A DNA stretch of 64,000 nucleotides from Bacteroidota bacterium (GTDB lineage: Bacteria; Bacteroidota; Bacteroidia; Chitinophagales; Chitinophagaceae): assembly GCA_022708055.1 (NCBI GenBank), contig JAKIZK010000002.1, positions 40,119 through 104,118 on the forward strand, written 5' to 3'. Below are positions 54,137-63,659 of this stretch, one piece after another (the first letter of the stretch is position 1; every line of letters starts with the position of its first letter). The position numbers were made by a program, and so were the translations under genes. The notes beneath the pieces are model-generated. The model had not been told where the DNA came from and made no database searches. It was given only the letters and a program-made list of their open reading frames with translations.

Positions 54137-55999
54137 ATGTTTTCAGAATATGATGTAATAGTTGTAGGTGCCGGACATGCCGGATGCGAAGCAGCTGCAG
54201 CTGCCGCTAATTTGGGCTCTCGTACCTTATTGGTTACGATGAATATGCAAACCATTGCCCAAATGAGTTGTAATCCGGCAATGGGAGGCATTGCCAAAGG
54301 TCAAATTGTAAGAGAAATTGACGCCATGGGCGGATATTCCGGAATTGTTACCGATTTATCTACCATTCAGTTTAGAATGTTGAACAGGAGCAAGGGGCCG
54401 GCTATGTGGAGTCCAAGGGCACAAAACGACCGAATGCTTTTTCACCTGAAGTGGAGAGAAATGCTGGAAAATACCAAAAACCTGGATTTTTATCAGGATA
54501 TGGTGAAGGGCTTATTGATAAAAGAGAATCGATGTTTGGGGGTAGTTACGGGTTTGGGGCACGAAATAAGGGCAAAAGCCGTAGTGCTGACCAACGGAAC
54601 CTTTTTGAACGGAATTGTTCATATAGGAGAGAAAAATTTTGGAGGCGGGCGAATGGCAGAAAAAGCAGCAACGGGCATTACCGAGCAATTGGTATCGCTG
54701 GGTTTTGAGAGTGATCGGTTGAAAACGGGTACTCCGCCGAGAATTGATGGTAGAAGTCTTGACTACTCAAAAATGGAGGAACAGCCTGGAGATGAGGAAG
54801 TTGTGGGCTTTTCATTTACGGATACAACCAAACCTAAGGAGCAAAGAAGTTGCTGGATTTCTTATACCAATCAAAAAGTTCACGATATATTAAAAACCGG
54901 ATTTGATCGAAGTCCCATGTTTGCCGGAAGAATAGATGGAGTAGGGCCTCGCTATTGCCCAAGTATAGAAGATAAGATAAACCGTTTTGCAGAGCGGGAA
55001 AGGCACCAATTGTTTGTAGAACCGGAAGGGTGGAGCACAGTTGAAATTTATATAAACGGGTTCTCAACGTCATTACCCGAAGAAGTTCAATACGAAGCAC
55101 TTCGTAGTATTCCAGGTTTTGAAAATGTAAAAATGTTTAGGCCGGGTTATGCAATAGAGTACGATTATTTTCCACCTACACAGTTAGATTATTCACTGGA
55201 GACAAAACTCATCAGTAATTTATTTTTTGCCGGACAGATAAACGGCACCACCGGATATGAGGAAGCGGCTTGTCAGGGTTTGATAGCCGGTATTAATGCA
55301 CATCAAAAAACAAAAGAAGATACGCCATTAATTTTAAAAAGAAGTGATGCCTATATTGGCGTATTGATTGATGATTTGATAAGCAAAGGAACACAAGAGC
55401 CTTATCGCATGTTTACATCAAGGGCCGAATTCAGAACACTGCTGCGCCAGGACAATGCAGACTTGAGATTGACGGACTTGAGTTATAAAATGGGACTTGC
55501 ATCGCAGCAAAGAATGGATAATGTAACAGCAAAGAAAAAAGATGTAGCGGCCATAAAAACTATTTTGAAAGATTTGTCCATTGAGCCTGCAGAGATCAAT
55601 CATTGGTTTACAGAATTGAATTCTTCTCCAATCAACGAAAAGCAGAAAGCGCAAAAAATATTATTGCGACCGGATGTTGAGTTAAAAGATTTTGCGGAAG
55701 CAGTACCCAAACTGAAAATTGCGCTTGCTGCTTTTTCAAAAGAAAGCATTGAACAAGCATCCATTCAGATAAAATATGATGTTTATATTGAAAGAGAAAA
55801 AGAACTGGTGCAACGCATGTCGCATTTAGAAGAATTGGAAATACCGGAAAAGTTTGATTATAAAAAAATCAGCTCACTCGGCAATGAAGCCCGTGAAAAG
55901 CTTACACGCATCAAACCCAGAACCTTGGGCCAGGCCAGTCGTATATCGGGCATTAACCCCAGCGATGTACAGATACTGATGGTGTATATGGGACGCTAA
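54137..55999 (+). CDS. mnmG: tRNA uridine-5-carboxymethylaminomethyl modification enzyme MnmG (GidA)
   Basis: 620 residues. With MnmE it adds the carboxymethylaminomethyl group to U34 of tRNAs. FAD-binding motif DVIVVGAGHAGCEAAAAAAN, then CNPAMGGIAKGQIVREIDA, the GTPPRIDGRS loop and AGQINGTTGYEEAACQGLIAG; helical C-terminus with ARIKP-like KLTRIKPRTLGQASRISGI. ATG 54137 is chosen; a TTG at 54128 overlaps the -7 box. It is often near the origin in bacteria. Its 3' end faces the ATP-grasp/SET gene with a four-base gap. Confidence 0.95.
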   Translation: MFSEYDVIVVGAGHAGCEAAAAAANLGSRTLLVTMNMQTIAQMSCNPAMGGIAKGQIVREIDAMGGYSGIVTDLSTIQFRMLNRSKGPAMWSPRAQNDRMLFHLKWREMLENTKNLDFYQDMVKGLLIKENRCLGVVTGLGHEIRAKAVVLTNGTFLNGIVHIGEKNFGGGRMAEKAATGITEQLVSLGFESDRLKTGTPPRIDGRSLDYSKMEEQPGDEEVVGFSFTDTTKPKEQRSCWISYTNQKVHDILKTGFDRSPMFAGRIDGVGPRYCPSIEDKINRFAERERHQLFVEPEGWSTVEIYINGFSTSLPEEVQYEALRSIPGFENVKMFRPGYAIEYDYFPPTQLDYSLETKLISNLFFAGQINGTTGYEEAACQGLIAGINAHQKTKEDTPLILKRSDAYIGVLIDDLISKGTQEPYRMFTSRAEFRTLLRQDNADLRLTDLSYKMGLASQQRMDNVTAKKKDVAAIKTILKDLSIEPAEINHWFTELNSSPINEKQKAQKILLRPDVELKDFAEAVPKLKIALAAFSKESIEQASIQIKYDVYIEREKELVQRMSHLEELEIPEKFDYKKISSLGNEAREKLTRIKPRTLGQASRISGINPSDVQILMVYMGR

Positions 56000-56003
56000 A
56001 AAT

Positions 56004-57434
56004 CTACTGTACAATTTTATTTTTCTCTCTGTGTGTAAGCGAGTTTCCGGGAATGCCCATAATAAGCCCTCGACATTTTTCTGATTTACACTCACAAGAA
56101 AAAGGTTCCATGTTTTCATCCAGAAACTGTGCATAGTCAAGTGTAAGCTCTTCGCCTTCCCTTATATTTTGCAATGCAAGCACATTCAAACCGTCAAAAG
56201 CAGTATTAGGCTCGCAACAATGATTTTGTGGCGCCCACTCTCCGGGTTCTTCATCCCACAAAATAAACAAGGCTTCGCTTACAGGATAGGCATAGCGACG
56301 AAAATGAAGTTTTTCTGCTTCGTTCCAGTTTTGCTCCACATATCTTTTTGTAATGATACGTTGAGTGCGGCCCTCACCCTTAAAAATTATTTCGCCTTTT
56401 GAAATATTTCTGCTTGCATAAATACCATAACCCGCAATGGCGTTGCCCTTCATCATAAAGGGCTTTTGATTTCTTTGGTGTCTCGCTATTCCCTCCTGAA
56501 TGATATGGTTTAAAAAACCTGCTTTACCAATGCCATCATATAATAAAATATAATCAGCCGAACCTTCATAACCATCATTATAAAAAACAGAACAGGTAAA
56601 ATTGATTTCCAGAAAATACAACTCGTTATTTGCATTTACCCTGAAATCGAGCCGGGCATAGCCTTGGCCATTAAAACCTTTAAAAATTTTTTCGGCAGCA
56701 ACTCTCAAATCTTTGTCTAAAACAGTATCGTTACAGGGCAGATTACAATCAGGATGAAGCTCGGCAGTTTTTAGCGCATAGGTTTTAAAACTTCTGTCTT
56801 TTGGAAATCGGTATTCCACCGGCCGATACACGGTACAGGTTTTTCCATCGTCATTGGCAGCAACTAATACAGTAAACTCTTTTCCGTCTATATATTCTTC
56901 TACAAGCAGTGAACCAAACTCATCCAGAATACTTTCACATTTTTGTAGCAGCGCTTCTTTTGTGTTTACCAGAGAATTTTCATCAACACCCAGACTGTCA
57001 CCGGCTTTGGCAGGTTTGACAAACATTGGAAATTTTAATTGCCTGAGCGCTTCATTCACATCATCTAAACTATTTATTAAAACATAACCCGGCGTTTTCA
57101 CACCTTCGCAGTAAGCCACATATTTCATCAATTCTTTGGGTGGGTCATACAGTTTTGCGGTAGGCCCGGTATAAGGAAGTTTTAATAAATCCAAATAATA
57201 AATTACTTCAATGCCGGGCACCTCCCATTCCAGATAACCTTCGCAGAGATTTATAAAAATATCAAAGCCTTCTTTACTTAAGTCTTTTAGTTGCTTATAC
57301 GTTGTAAGTTTATTTAAGAAAACATGATGTACTTCGTGGGCCGGCAACAAATTGCTAAGGTGGCGAGGCGGATCGTAGTTTTTATAATCTACTCCGGTAG
57401 TGGAATAATCGGGCTGCAGCACACAAACTTTCAT
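56004..57434 (-). CDS. ATP-grasp ligase fused to a C-terminal SET methyltransferase domain
   Basis: 476 residues. Residues 1-320 form a D-Ala-D-Ala-ligase-like ATP-grasp: FVKPAKAGDSLGV (about 138-150), LVEEYIDGKEFTVLV (177-191) and RLDF...LEIN with Mg ligands Asp263, Glu276 and Asn278. Cys281 stands where Ddl has Pro. Residues 330-456 are a SET domain: AGYGIYASRNISKGEIIF, NHCCEPN (404-410), EELTLDYA and a post-SET triad CECKSEKC (447-454). It would join a carboxyl to an amine and methylate a Lys or other amine. Last gene of the SET/ATP-grasp operon; product unknown. Confidence 0.88.
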   Translation of the reverse strand: MKVCVLQPDYSTTGVDYKNYDPPRHLSNLLPAHEVHHVFLNKLTTYKQLKDLSKEGFDIFINLCEGYLEWEVPGIEVIYYLDLLKLPYTGPTAKLYDPPKELMKYVAYCEGVKTPGYVLINSLDDVNEALRQLKFPMFVKPAKAGDSLGVDENSLVNTKEALLQKCESILDEFGSLLVEEYIDGKEFTVLVAANDDGKTCTVYRPVEYRFPKDRSFKTYALKTAELHPDCNLPCNDTVLDKDLRVAAEKIFKGFNGQGYARLDFRVNANNELYFLEINFTCSVFYNDGYEGSADYILLYDGIGKAGFLNHIIQEGIARHQRNQKPFMMKGNAIAGYGIYASRNISKGEIIFKGEGRTQRIITKRYVEQNWNEAEKLHFRRYAYPVSEALFILWDEEPGEWAPQNHCCEPNTAFDGLNVLALQNIREGEELTLDYAQFLDENMEPFSCECKSEKCRGLIMGIPGNSLTHREKNKIVQ

Positions 57435-57474
57435 AAAACGAATCTACTGGATTGGGTTCAGCAAAATAAATATT

Positions 57475-58602
57475 TCAAGCAGTAACTAATTTATTTTTCA
57501 AATTTCTACGCAGTGCATCCTCAATGATCTCCAATACAATTTCGGAAAAAGAAATATCAGAAGCCTTAAGAATAGCACCGATGGATGTGTAGTTTTCATC
57601 TTCGCTCAGGCCGCATTGGGCATTTACTTCGAGCAGCAACAGTTTTCCGCTTGCAGCATCTTGCCTGATGTCGATGCGGCTGTAACCTTTTCCGCCGCAG
57701 GCTTTATATGCTTTCAAACTTAATTTTTTCAACTCATCTGCAAGGGAACCATTAACGGGGCGGTAGTTATAAAAATTTTCATTACCCGGCATAGGCGTTT
57801 CCTCTTCATATATTTCCCAAAGGCGATCAAAAGATAAAAACTTTTCTTTCTCGGGTAGCGATGGATGAAAAACTCTTTCAACAGGTTCATATACTTTGCA
57901 ATGAGCTTCATCGTTGGCAGAGCCGGTAATAAATGTGGTAAATTCAGATCCGGCAATAAACTGTTCAACGAATAATCCATCTGCCATCAGGTTCCAGCCC
58001 CGATAACCTTTATTTATTTCTTCCAGCCGGTTTCTAAGTTCTGTTTCATTGCTCACCACATTTTTAACGGATACGCCCATGCTGCCGCCCGAAACGGCGG
58101 GCTTAATAATTAAGGGAGCCCCGTCTTCGTTCATTAGATTTATTAAAGGCTCCAGACTTTCGGAAACAACCGCCCATTTTGAATTGGGAACTCCTGCCCT
58201 ATCAAAGGCTTTCTTCATTGGAATTTTTGAAGTAGTAAGTTCGTAAAAATGAACATCGGAGCCGGTGTAAGCAAGGCCATGTTTTTCCAGTTCGTGTATA
58301 ATAGAAATACCCGGTGCTCCATTTACTTCGTCGCCATCACAAATATTAAAGACAAGCGGTGTCGTTCCGTTTTTATCGTTTGCTATCTGCTCAATTATTT
58401 GCTTGTAATTATGAATCGTTACCGGTTGCCATTTCCATTTTGCCTGAAGCTGTTTAAAAACAGCAGTGTATTCTTTTATGCTTTGAGAAAAATCATAATA
58501 ATAGCTTAGGTTGGGATCGTTCGTTTCAATGTGCGGAGCTAATACCCAAATGGTAAAGGGATTCAAATCTGAATAAGCCTTTTCATTTTTCATCATATTC
58601 AT
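57475..58602 (-). CDS. Stand-alone ATP-grasp ligase, D-Ala-D-Ala-ligase-like
   Basis: 375 residues. Nucleotide and metal motifs: LIIKPAVSGGSMGV (Lys167), FVEQFIAGSEFTTFI (Glu213), RIDIRQDAASGK (Asp311) and LLEVNAQCG (Glu325, Asn327). Cys330 occupies the place of the Pro in the Ddl NTxPG motif, as in the fused partner. Its N-terminal domain (residues 15-115) differs from true Ddl, so it is not a cell-wall ligase duplicate. Its ATG overlaps the TGA of the SET gene by four bases (ATGA), and the fused gene begins 40 bases later. Substrate unknown. Confidence 0.85.
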   Translation of the reverse strand: MNMMKNEKAYSDLNPFTIWVLAPHIETNDPNLSYYYDFSQSIKEYTAVFKQLQAKWKWQPVTIHNYKQIIEQIANDKNGTTPLVFNICDGDEVNGAPGISIIHELEKHGLAYTGSDVHFYELTTSKIPMKKAFDRAGVPNSKWAVVSESLEPLINLMNEDGAPLIIKPAVSGGSMGVSVKNVVSNETELRNRLEEINKGYRGWNLMADGLFVEQFIAGSEFTTFITGSANDEAHCKVYEPVERVFHPSLPEKEKFLSFDRLWEIYEEETPMPGNENFYNYRPVNGSLADELKKLSLKAYKACGGKGYSRIDIRQDAASGKLLLLEVNAQCGLSEDENYTSIGAILKASDISFSEIVLEIIEDALRRNLKNKLVTA

Positions 58603-59108
58603 GCTCGTTTTATTCTTGCTGCTCTTTTTGCCAATTTGGATACAATAAAGTCTGTGAGACGAAAACGTAACCGATCTTCGGCGCTTAGAAATGCTGCACC
58701 TTTAATTTCGCCGAGGCAATTCATTTGTCCGCATTTACAATAAAAAACCTGGCTCATTTTCCATTCGGTAGAAGGATAAAAAAATGTCAATTCATCATTG
58801 GGTTCAATGGATCTCAAAGCAATCAATTGCATTTTGGTTGTGTCAAAAAATACATTGGGGTTGCAGCTGTGATTGATGTATTGCAGAAAATCAGGTTCCA
58901 GTGTTATATGTCTTCTCAAGCCTGTTTGTACCGTAAGATATGTAGGTGTAGCAGCAATTGTGCCGGCATGAAAACCGGTAATCATTTCGCCGCTATGAAA
59001 TGCTTTTAATGCAATGAGCCCGTTTTGTCCAGTTTGAATATGTTGTCTTCTTGCTGCAAAATCGTGATAACTGATGATGCGAAAAGCGGAAGCAGAAGCG
59101 GTTAGCAT
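58599..59108 (-). CDS. Small SET-domain methyltransferase
   Basis: 169 residues, just one SET domain. NGLIALKAFHSGEMI forms the SET-N motif, QYINHSCNPNVFF contains the AdoMet-binding NHSCNPN (79-85), NDELTFFYPS the catalytic Tyr111, and YCKCGQMNCLG a post-SET zinc triad (Cys124, 126, 131). SET proteins transfer methyl to Lys or, rarely, other amines. First gene of the operon with two ATP-grasp ligases. No substrate protein or short precursor gene is visible in the 211 bases upstream. Confidence 0.85.
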   Translation of the reverse strand: MLTASASAFRIISYHDFAARRQHIQTGQNGLIALKAFHSGEMITGFHAGTIAATPTYLTVQTGLRRHITLEPDFLQYINHSCNPNVFFDTTKMQLIALRSIEPNDELTFFYPSTEWKMSQVFYCKCGQMNCLGEIKGAAFLSAEDRLRFRLTDFIVSKLAKRAARIKRA

Positions 59109-59284
59109 AAATGGGTTGTAAATAGACAGGAAAGTTATAGAGAAACAACATGGTAACCATTAGACTTGGTACAAAAAATATAAATGTGAATAAAAAACCA
59201 TAATGTCGTTTTCGCTATGAAATAATAGAAGCTGAATAAAACATCAAGAACTCAAACTTATCATAACATTAAAATACATAAACT

Positions 59285-59292
59285 TAAATTTG
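59285..59292 (+). promoter_or_regulatory. -7 box of the secreted PKD protein gene
   Basis: TAAATTTG matches TAnnTTTG and ends 27 bases before the ATG; no TTTG at -33. The divergent SET operon start lies 177 bases away, with no clear promoter of its own. Confidence 0.45.
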
Positions 59293-59319
59293 CCGTTTGC
59301 AATAATCAGGTAAAGACTT

Positions 59320-60777
59320 ATGCGGCAGTTTGTATTTATTTTTTTTCTGCTTTTTATTGGGAACAATGGATTGAGGGCACAATGTACTGGAGGTATTGCC
59401 GCATTTCCCTACACAGAGAATTTTGAGACGAGTGACGGTGGTTGGGTATCGGGTGGTTTTGGAAATGACTGGGCATGGGGCACACCTAATAAACCGGTAA
59501 TAACAGGTGCTGGCAGTGGTACTAAGTGCTGGATCACCGGCGGACTCACTGGCAGCAGTTATACAGCTTCGGAAGCTTCATTTTTAGTAAGTCCGTGTTT
59601 TGATTTTACCGGTGTTCAATATCCATACATTGAGTTCAAAGTTTTTTGGGAAACAGAACAACGCTTTGATGGTGGCAGTTTTCAATATTCATTGGACAAT
59701 GGCGCCAGCTGGACAAATGTAGGCGCAGCAGGAGATCCGGTAAACTGCCTGAACACAAACTGGTTTAATTTTTCACCCATCAATTATTTATCGCCCCTAA
59801 GTGGAGTAAGAGATGGCTGGTCGGGCAATAAACAGCCCACAAGCGGCGGCTGCAATGGAGGCAATGGTAGCAATGGTTGGGTGCAGGCCAAACACACCAT
59901 GCCTTATCTGGGTGGCAAATCGGGTGTAATTTTCCGTTTCATTTTTGGAGCCGGCACCATTTGCAATAGTTTTGATGGATTTGCTATTGATGATATTAAA
60001 ATTTCAGAAGCGCCACCCAATGTAGCATCCTTTACATATACATGTGTAAACAACAACACGGTAAGTTTTACAAATACATCTGCACTTTGCCCTTCGTCTT
60101 ATGACTGGAATTTTGGTGATCCCGCATCCGGAGCAGATAATACAGCCAACACAGCAAATGCCACCCATACATTTTCTGCACCGGGTAAATACACCGTTTC
60201 TTTGACCGTTAGTGGTCCGGGTAATGCACCTGCAACGATTACAAAAGATATTTATATAATAGCAGCAAATGTTACTATGTTGCAGCCGGTAGATTGTCAG
60301 TCCAACACGGGAGGGTCACTCATAGTATCGGTTGATGGGGCAACCGGAGCTTCCCTCAATCTGCTTTGGAATACGGTGCCTCCACAATCGGGGTCTGTTA
60401 TTTCAAATCTTACCGAAGGTATTTATAGTGTACAGATTTCAGGCACAGATGTTTGCCCAATTACAGCGACCGGAAAAGCTGAAAAAGATATTTCCTGCAT
60501 CGGTATATTTTTTCCATCGGCATTTACGCCGGATGGGGATGGAAAAAATGACGAGTTTGGTCCGCTGGGCAGTTTATTATCTTTAAGTAACTATCAGTTG
60601 ATCATCTACAATCGCTGGGGTGAAAGAGTTTTTTACTCAACCAACCCATTTGAAAAATGGAACGGAAATGTAAAAGGAACAAAAACCGATGGTAATGTTT
60701 TCGTGTGGCGTTCTTCATTTAGCATTAACGGGCAAGCGGAACAAAACAGAAAGGGAACCATTTTATTAATCAGGTAG
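59320..60777 (+). CDS. Secreted PKD-domain protein with type IX (gliding-motility-type) C-terminal domain
   Basis: 485 residues. Signal peptide ends GLRAQ. The N-terminal half is a jelly-roll adhesion-like domain (FPYTENFETSDGGWVSGGFG, then FDGFAIDDIKIS). A PKD domain follows (YDWNFGDPASGADN, APGKYTVSLTVSG). The last 85 residues are the CHU_C type-B sorting domain: FFPSAFTPDGDGKNDEF, LIIYNRWGERVFYS, and a GTILLIR end. It is exported by Sec, then the type IX system, to the cell surface. Function beyond surface display is unknown. Confidence 0.9.
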   Translation: MRQFVFIFFLLFIGNNGLRAQCTGGIAAFPYTENFETSDGGWVSGGFGNDWAWGTPNKPVITGAGSGTKCWITGGLTGSSYTASEASFLVSPCFDFTGVQYPYIEFKVFWETEQRFDGGSFQYSLDNGASWTNVGAAGDPVNCLNTNWFNFSPINYLSPLSGVRDGWSGNKQPTSGGCNGGNGSNGWVQAKHTMPYLGGKSGVIFRFIFGAGTICNSFDGFAIDDIKISEAPPNVASFTYTCVNNNTVSFTNTSALCPSSYDWNFGDPASGADNTANTANATHTFSAPGKYTVSLTVSGPGNAPATITKDIYIIAANVTMLQPVDCQSNTGGSLIVSVDGATGASLNLLWNTVPPQSGSVISNLTEGIYSVQISGTDVCPITATGKAEKDISCIGIFFPSAFTPDGDGKNDEFGPLGSLLSLSNYQLIIYNRWGERVFYSTNPFEKWNGNVKGTKTDGNVFVWRSSFSINGQAEQNRKGTILLIR

Positions 60778-60791
60778 AAAAAAGATTTGAG

Positions 60792-63311
60792 TTAATTTTC
60801 TTTTCTGTTGATTCCTAAAGCAGCCATTACCATTTTGATTTCTCCAAAGGAAATATCGGGAGGTAGTTGTTGTTTGATTGTTGTTAATGTGGCTTCTTCA
60901 TTTTTTTGAAATGCAGCTTCAATCAATTTGTATTTATCGGCACTTACCAGCTCGTGAATATTAATTTCGCCACCGGCAATAAAGCGGCTGAGGTGACCTT
61001 CAATGGTGCCAATGGCCAGGTTTCTCACTTTGGCTATCTCGGCTATTTTCTTTCCTTCTTTGTACAATCGAAAAGATTCATTGAAGGTGCCGCCGGTTTT
61101 CTTTTTTGATTCTGCTTTGGTTGCTTTTTCTTTTTTTGGATTTTTTTCATGAATAAGAGATTCTAATTGATTTGCTTCGCAATATTTTAAAACAATATCG
61201 AGAAATTTCTGTCCATATTGCTCCAGTTTGACATTGCCAAAGCCGCTAATCTTTCTTACCTCAGATAATGTGTGAGGAAGATAACGGGCCATTTCATCAA
61301 TAGACTTTGTGCTCAACACCAAATAGACGGGAAGGTTTTTCTGTTCACAAATCGTGTCTCTTAGATTTCTCAATTCTTTATGCAGTGCAGGGTGTGGGCT
61401 TTCGGTTTTTTGTTTGGAAACACCCGCATATACATTTATCGGAAAATGATGAAGTGAGAATGAGTTTCTTCGTTGATGCCAACCTTCTGTGTTTAATTTT
61501 CCTGAGTAGCCTGATAGTAAATGATTGTTGAGTTGAATACCAGTATAAACTTCTTTTAAATATTCATTACACTCTTTTGCGTGCAACTTACTGTCGGTTA
61601 CCAATGGTGTATTAGCAATGAAATCAGAAAGTTTTTGAAGCGATTCGGTAAAATGTATCAAAGCCCGAGCGGCCCGTTCTGCGAGTTGTTGATTTTCTTC
61701 GGGCAATATATTTGTTTCAAATTGTGATTTAAGCCATATATGAAATTTTGTTGCTGTTTCTTGTATGGCGTTTAATTGTTCAAATAACGTATCGCACCAT
61801 ACTACTGCATCGTTATTAAATGAATCTGCATTTTCAAGAATATATTCTTTTAAATAGTTAGCATTTTGGATAACACCCGAATAGTTATAGGTGTTTAGTA
61901 AAATAGTTAGTTGGTATTCTTTTTTGGCAATTGCCAATTCGTTTTGAAGATGAATTGAGGATGCAATATTTTGAGAAAACTGAATAATTCGGTTGTCGGT
62001 AAAGAGGCTACCGGTTTTTATTTTGCTTTTCAATATCAACCCATCCAGACTGGTACAGCGGCTGAGTGCCACATACACCTGGCCGGGTGCAAAAGCTTCA
62101 CCGGCATCAATGATGGCTTTTTCAAAAGTCAGCCCCTGGCTTTTATGTATAGTAATAGCCCAGGCTAATCGTAATGGAAATTGAGTAAAGGAACCAAGTT
62201 TTTGTTCCTTTACCTGTTGTGTCGTTTTATCAACTGAGTAGCGTATGTTTTCCCATTCTTCTTTTTCTACTGTTATTTCATCTTCATCACCTTCACACTG
62301 AACGGCGATAGAATCTTCATCAAGTTTTGTAACGGTTCCAATTTTTCCATTGAAGTATCTTTTTCCTCTTTCGGCAGAATCATTTTTTATAAACATAACT
62401 TGTGCTCCGGTTTTTAGATAAAGCATCTCTTCGGCCGGGAAAGCATTTTCGGGGAAGTCGCCGGTGATATTCGCTTCAAACAGAAGAGCCGATCCTTCTA
62501 AATTTTGCAATGCAGCCAAGTTGATTTGTCGGGCTTGTTCATTATGCGTAGTAAGAACAATGTAACCGTCGTTTTTACTTCTTCTGAATGTGGGTTGAAA
62601 ACGGCTATCCAAAATAGACAAACCGACTTCGTCCAATTCATTGTTACGAACCTGATTGAGCAGATTGATAAATTTTTCTTCGCTTTGGCGATAGATTTTA
62701 TTGAATTCAATATAAAGTGGTGGTTCATTTTTTATTACCTGGCTGCTGAAAAAATAGGGACTGTCATAGTGTTCTCTGAACAAGTTCCATTCTGCATCTT
62801 TGATAACAGGAGGCAATTGAAACATATCGCCAATAAACAACAGTTGCACGCCACCAAATTTTTCATAGGGATTCTTTCTGAAGTATCTTAATATGGTATC
62901 AACAGCATCCAGTGTATCGCAGCGCACCATACTTATTTCATCAATGATTAAAAGCTCCAGCTGTTGCCAAAGCTTTCTTTTTTCATTATTCACCCGCATG
63001 CGACTGATAAGATTATGACGGTTTACTGTTTCTTCTTTGCTGCCATTAAAACCTGTTCTTTTGGTTTCGGGGATAAAGGGAGCAAGCGGCAATTGAAAAA
63101 AAGAATGAATGGTAACGCCACCGGCGTTAATGGCTGCCACACCTGTGGGTGCCACCACGGCCATTTGCTTGGGGCAGTTTTCTCTGATGAATTTTAAGAA
63201 AGTTGTTTTACCGGTTCCGGCTTTGCCTGTAAGAAAAATATTTCGATTGGTTTGGTTGATGAGGTCTGCCGCTAACTGAAACAGGGTGTTTGAAGTATCA
63301 GGGGTGAACAT
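60792..63311 (-). CDS. PIF1-like helicase with HRDC and C-terminal helix-turn-helix domains
   Basis: 839 residues. Walker A NIFLTGKAGTGKTTF (about 28-42), Walker B LLIIDEISMVR, then the motif ITIHKSQGLTFEKAIIDAGE in the 2A/2B lobes place it among SF1B PIF1/RecD-type helicases. A HRDC domain (LSEVRKISGFGNVKLEQYG) follows, then a RQC-like helix-turn-helix (KIAEIAKVRNLAIGTIEGHL). This architecture is common in Bacteroidota and probably serves DNA repair or replication-fork restart. Monocistronic and convergent with the PKD gene. Confidence 0.9.
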   Translation of the reverse strand: MFTPDTSNTLFQLAADLINQTNRNIFLTGKAGTGKTTFLKFIRENCPKQMAVVAPTGVAAINAGGVTIHSFFQLPLAPFIPETKRTGFNGSKEETVNRHNLISRMRVNNEKRKLWQQLELLIIDEISMVRCDTLDAVDTILRYFRKNPYEKFGGVQLLFIGDMFQLPPVIKDAEWNLFREHYDSPYFFSSQVIKNEPPLYIEFNKIYRQSEEKFINLLNQVRNNELDEVGLSILDSRFQPTFRRSKNDGYIVLTTHNEQARQINLAALQNLEGSALLFEANITGDFPENAFPAEEMLYLKTGAQVMFIKNDSAERGKRYFNGKIGTVTKLDEDSIAVQCEGDEDEITVEKEEWENIRYSVDKTTQQVKEQKLGSFTQFPLRLAWAITIHKSQGLTFEKAIIDAGEAFAPGQVYVALSRCTSLDGLILKSKIKTGSLFTDNRIIQFSQNIASSIHLQNELAIAKKEYQLTILLNTYNYSGVIQNANYLKEYILENADSFNNDAVVWCDTLFEQLNAIQETATKFHIWLKSQFETNILPEENQQLAERAARALIHFTESLQKLSDFIANTPLVTDSKLHAKECNEYLKEVYTGIQLNNHLLSGYSGKLNTEGWHQRRNSFSLHHFPINVYAGVSKQKTESPHPALHKELRNLRDTICEQKNLPVYLVLSTKSIDEMARYLPHTLSEVRKISGFGNVKLEQYGQKFLDIVLKYCEANQLESLIHEKNPKKEKATKAESKKKTGGTFNESFRLYKEGKKIAEIAKVRNLAIGTIEGHLSRFIAGGEINIHELVSADKYKLIEAAFQKNEEATLTTIKQQLPPDISFGEIKMVMAALGINRKEN

Positions 63312-63379
63312 AATTTCTCAGTTTTTTGCTTCTAATGATTACGAAATAACACAAAAGATTTGTTTTGTCACAAAAGAAT

Positions 63380-63640
63380 ACTAATGGCCACAAAAGAATT
63401 TTTTTGCCACGAAACACACGAATGAACACGAAAAATATTTTTGCCACGAAAACACACGAATGAACACGAAAAATTTTATGCCATGAAAGCACACGAATGA
63501 ACACGAAATAAATTTTGAACACTCCTTGTGAACCTTAGTGCCTTTGTGGCGTTAACTTTTATGCCACGAAAGCACACGAAATGACACTAAAGATTTTTAT
63601 GCCACGAAAGAACACGAATTAACACGAAAGGATTTTTGGC
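63380..63640. repeat. Class C repeat array (GCCACGAAAACACACGAATG)
   Basis: Units beginning GCCACGAAA or GCCATGAAA start at 63406, 63443, 63480, 63563 and 63601. The first three are spaced by exactly 37 bases, the last two by 38. They consist of GCCACGAAACACACGAATGA followed by ACACGAAAAATATTT. The array separates the PIF1 gene from the GxxExxY gene. Confidence 0.85.
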
Positions 63641-63659
63641 CAAGAATGGAGATAAATAC

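Noticed and set aside
63298..63522. 74-codon minus-strand frame
   Set aside because: It reads through the class C repeat (repeating VFIRV-like peptide) and overlaps the PIF1 start; a repeat artefact.
63380..63640. CRISPR array
   Set aside because: The 37-38-base period has no unique spacers: the whole unit is repeated with mutations, and no cas gene is present.
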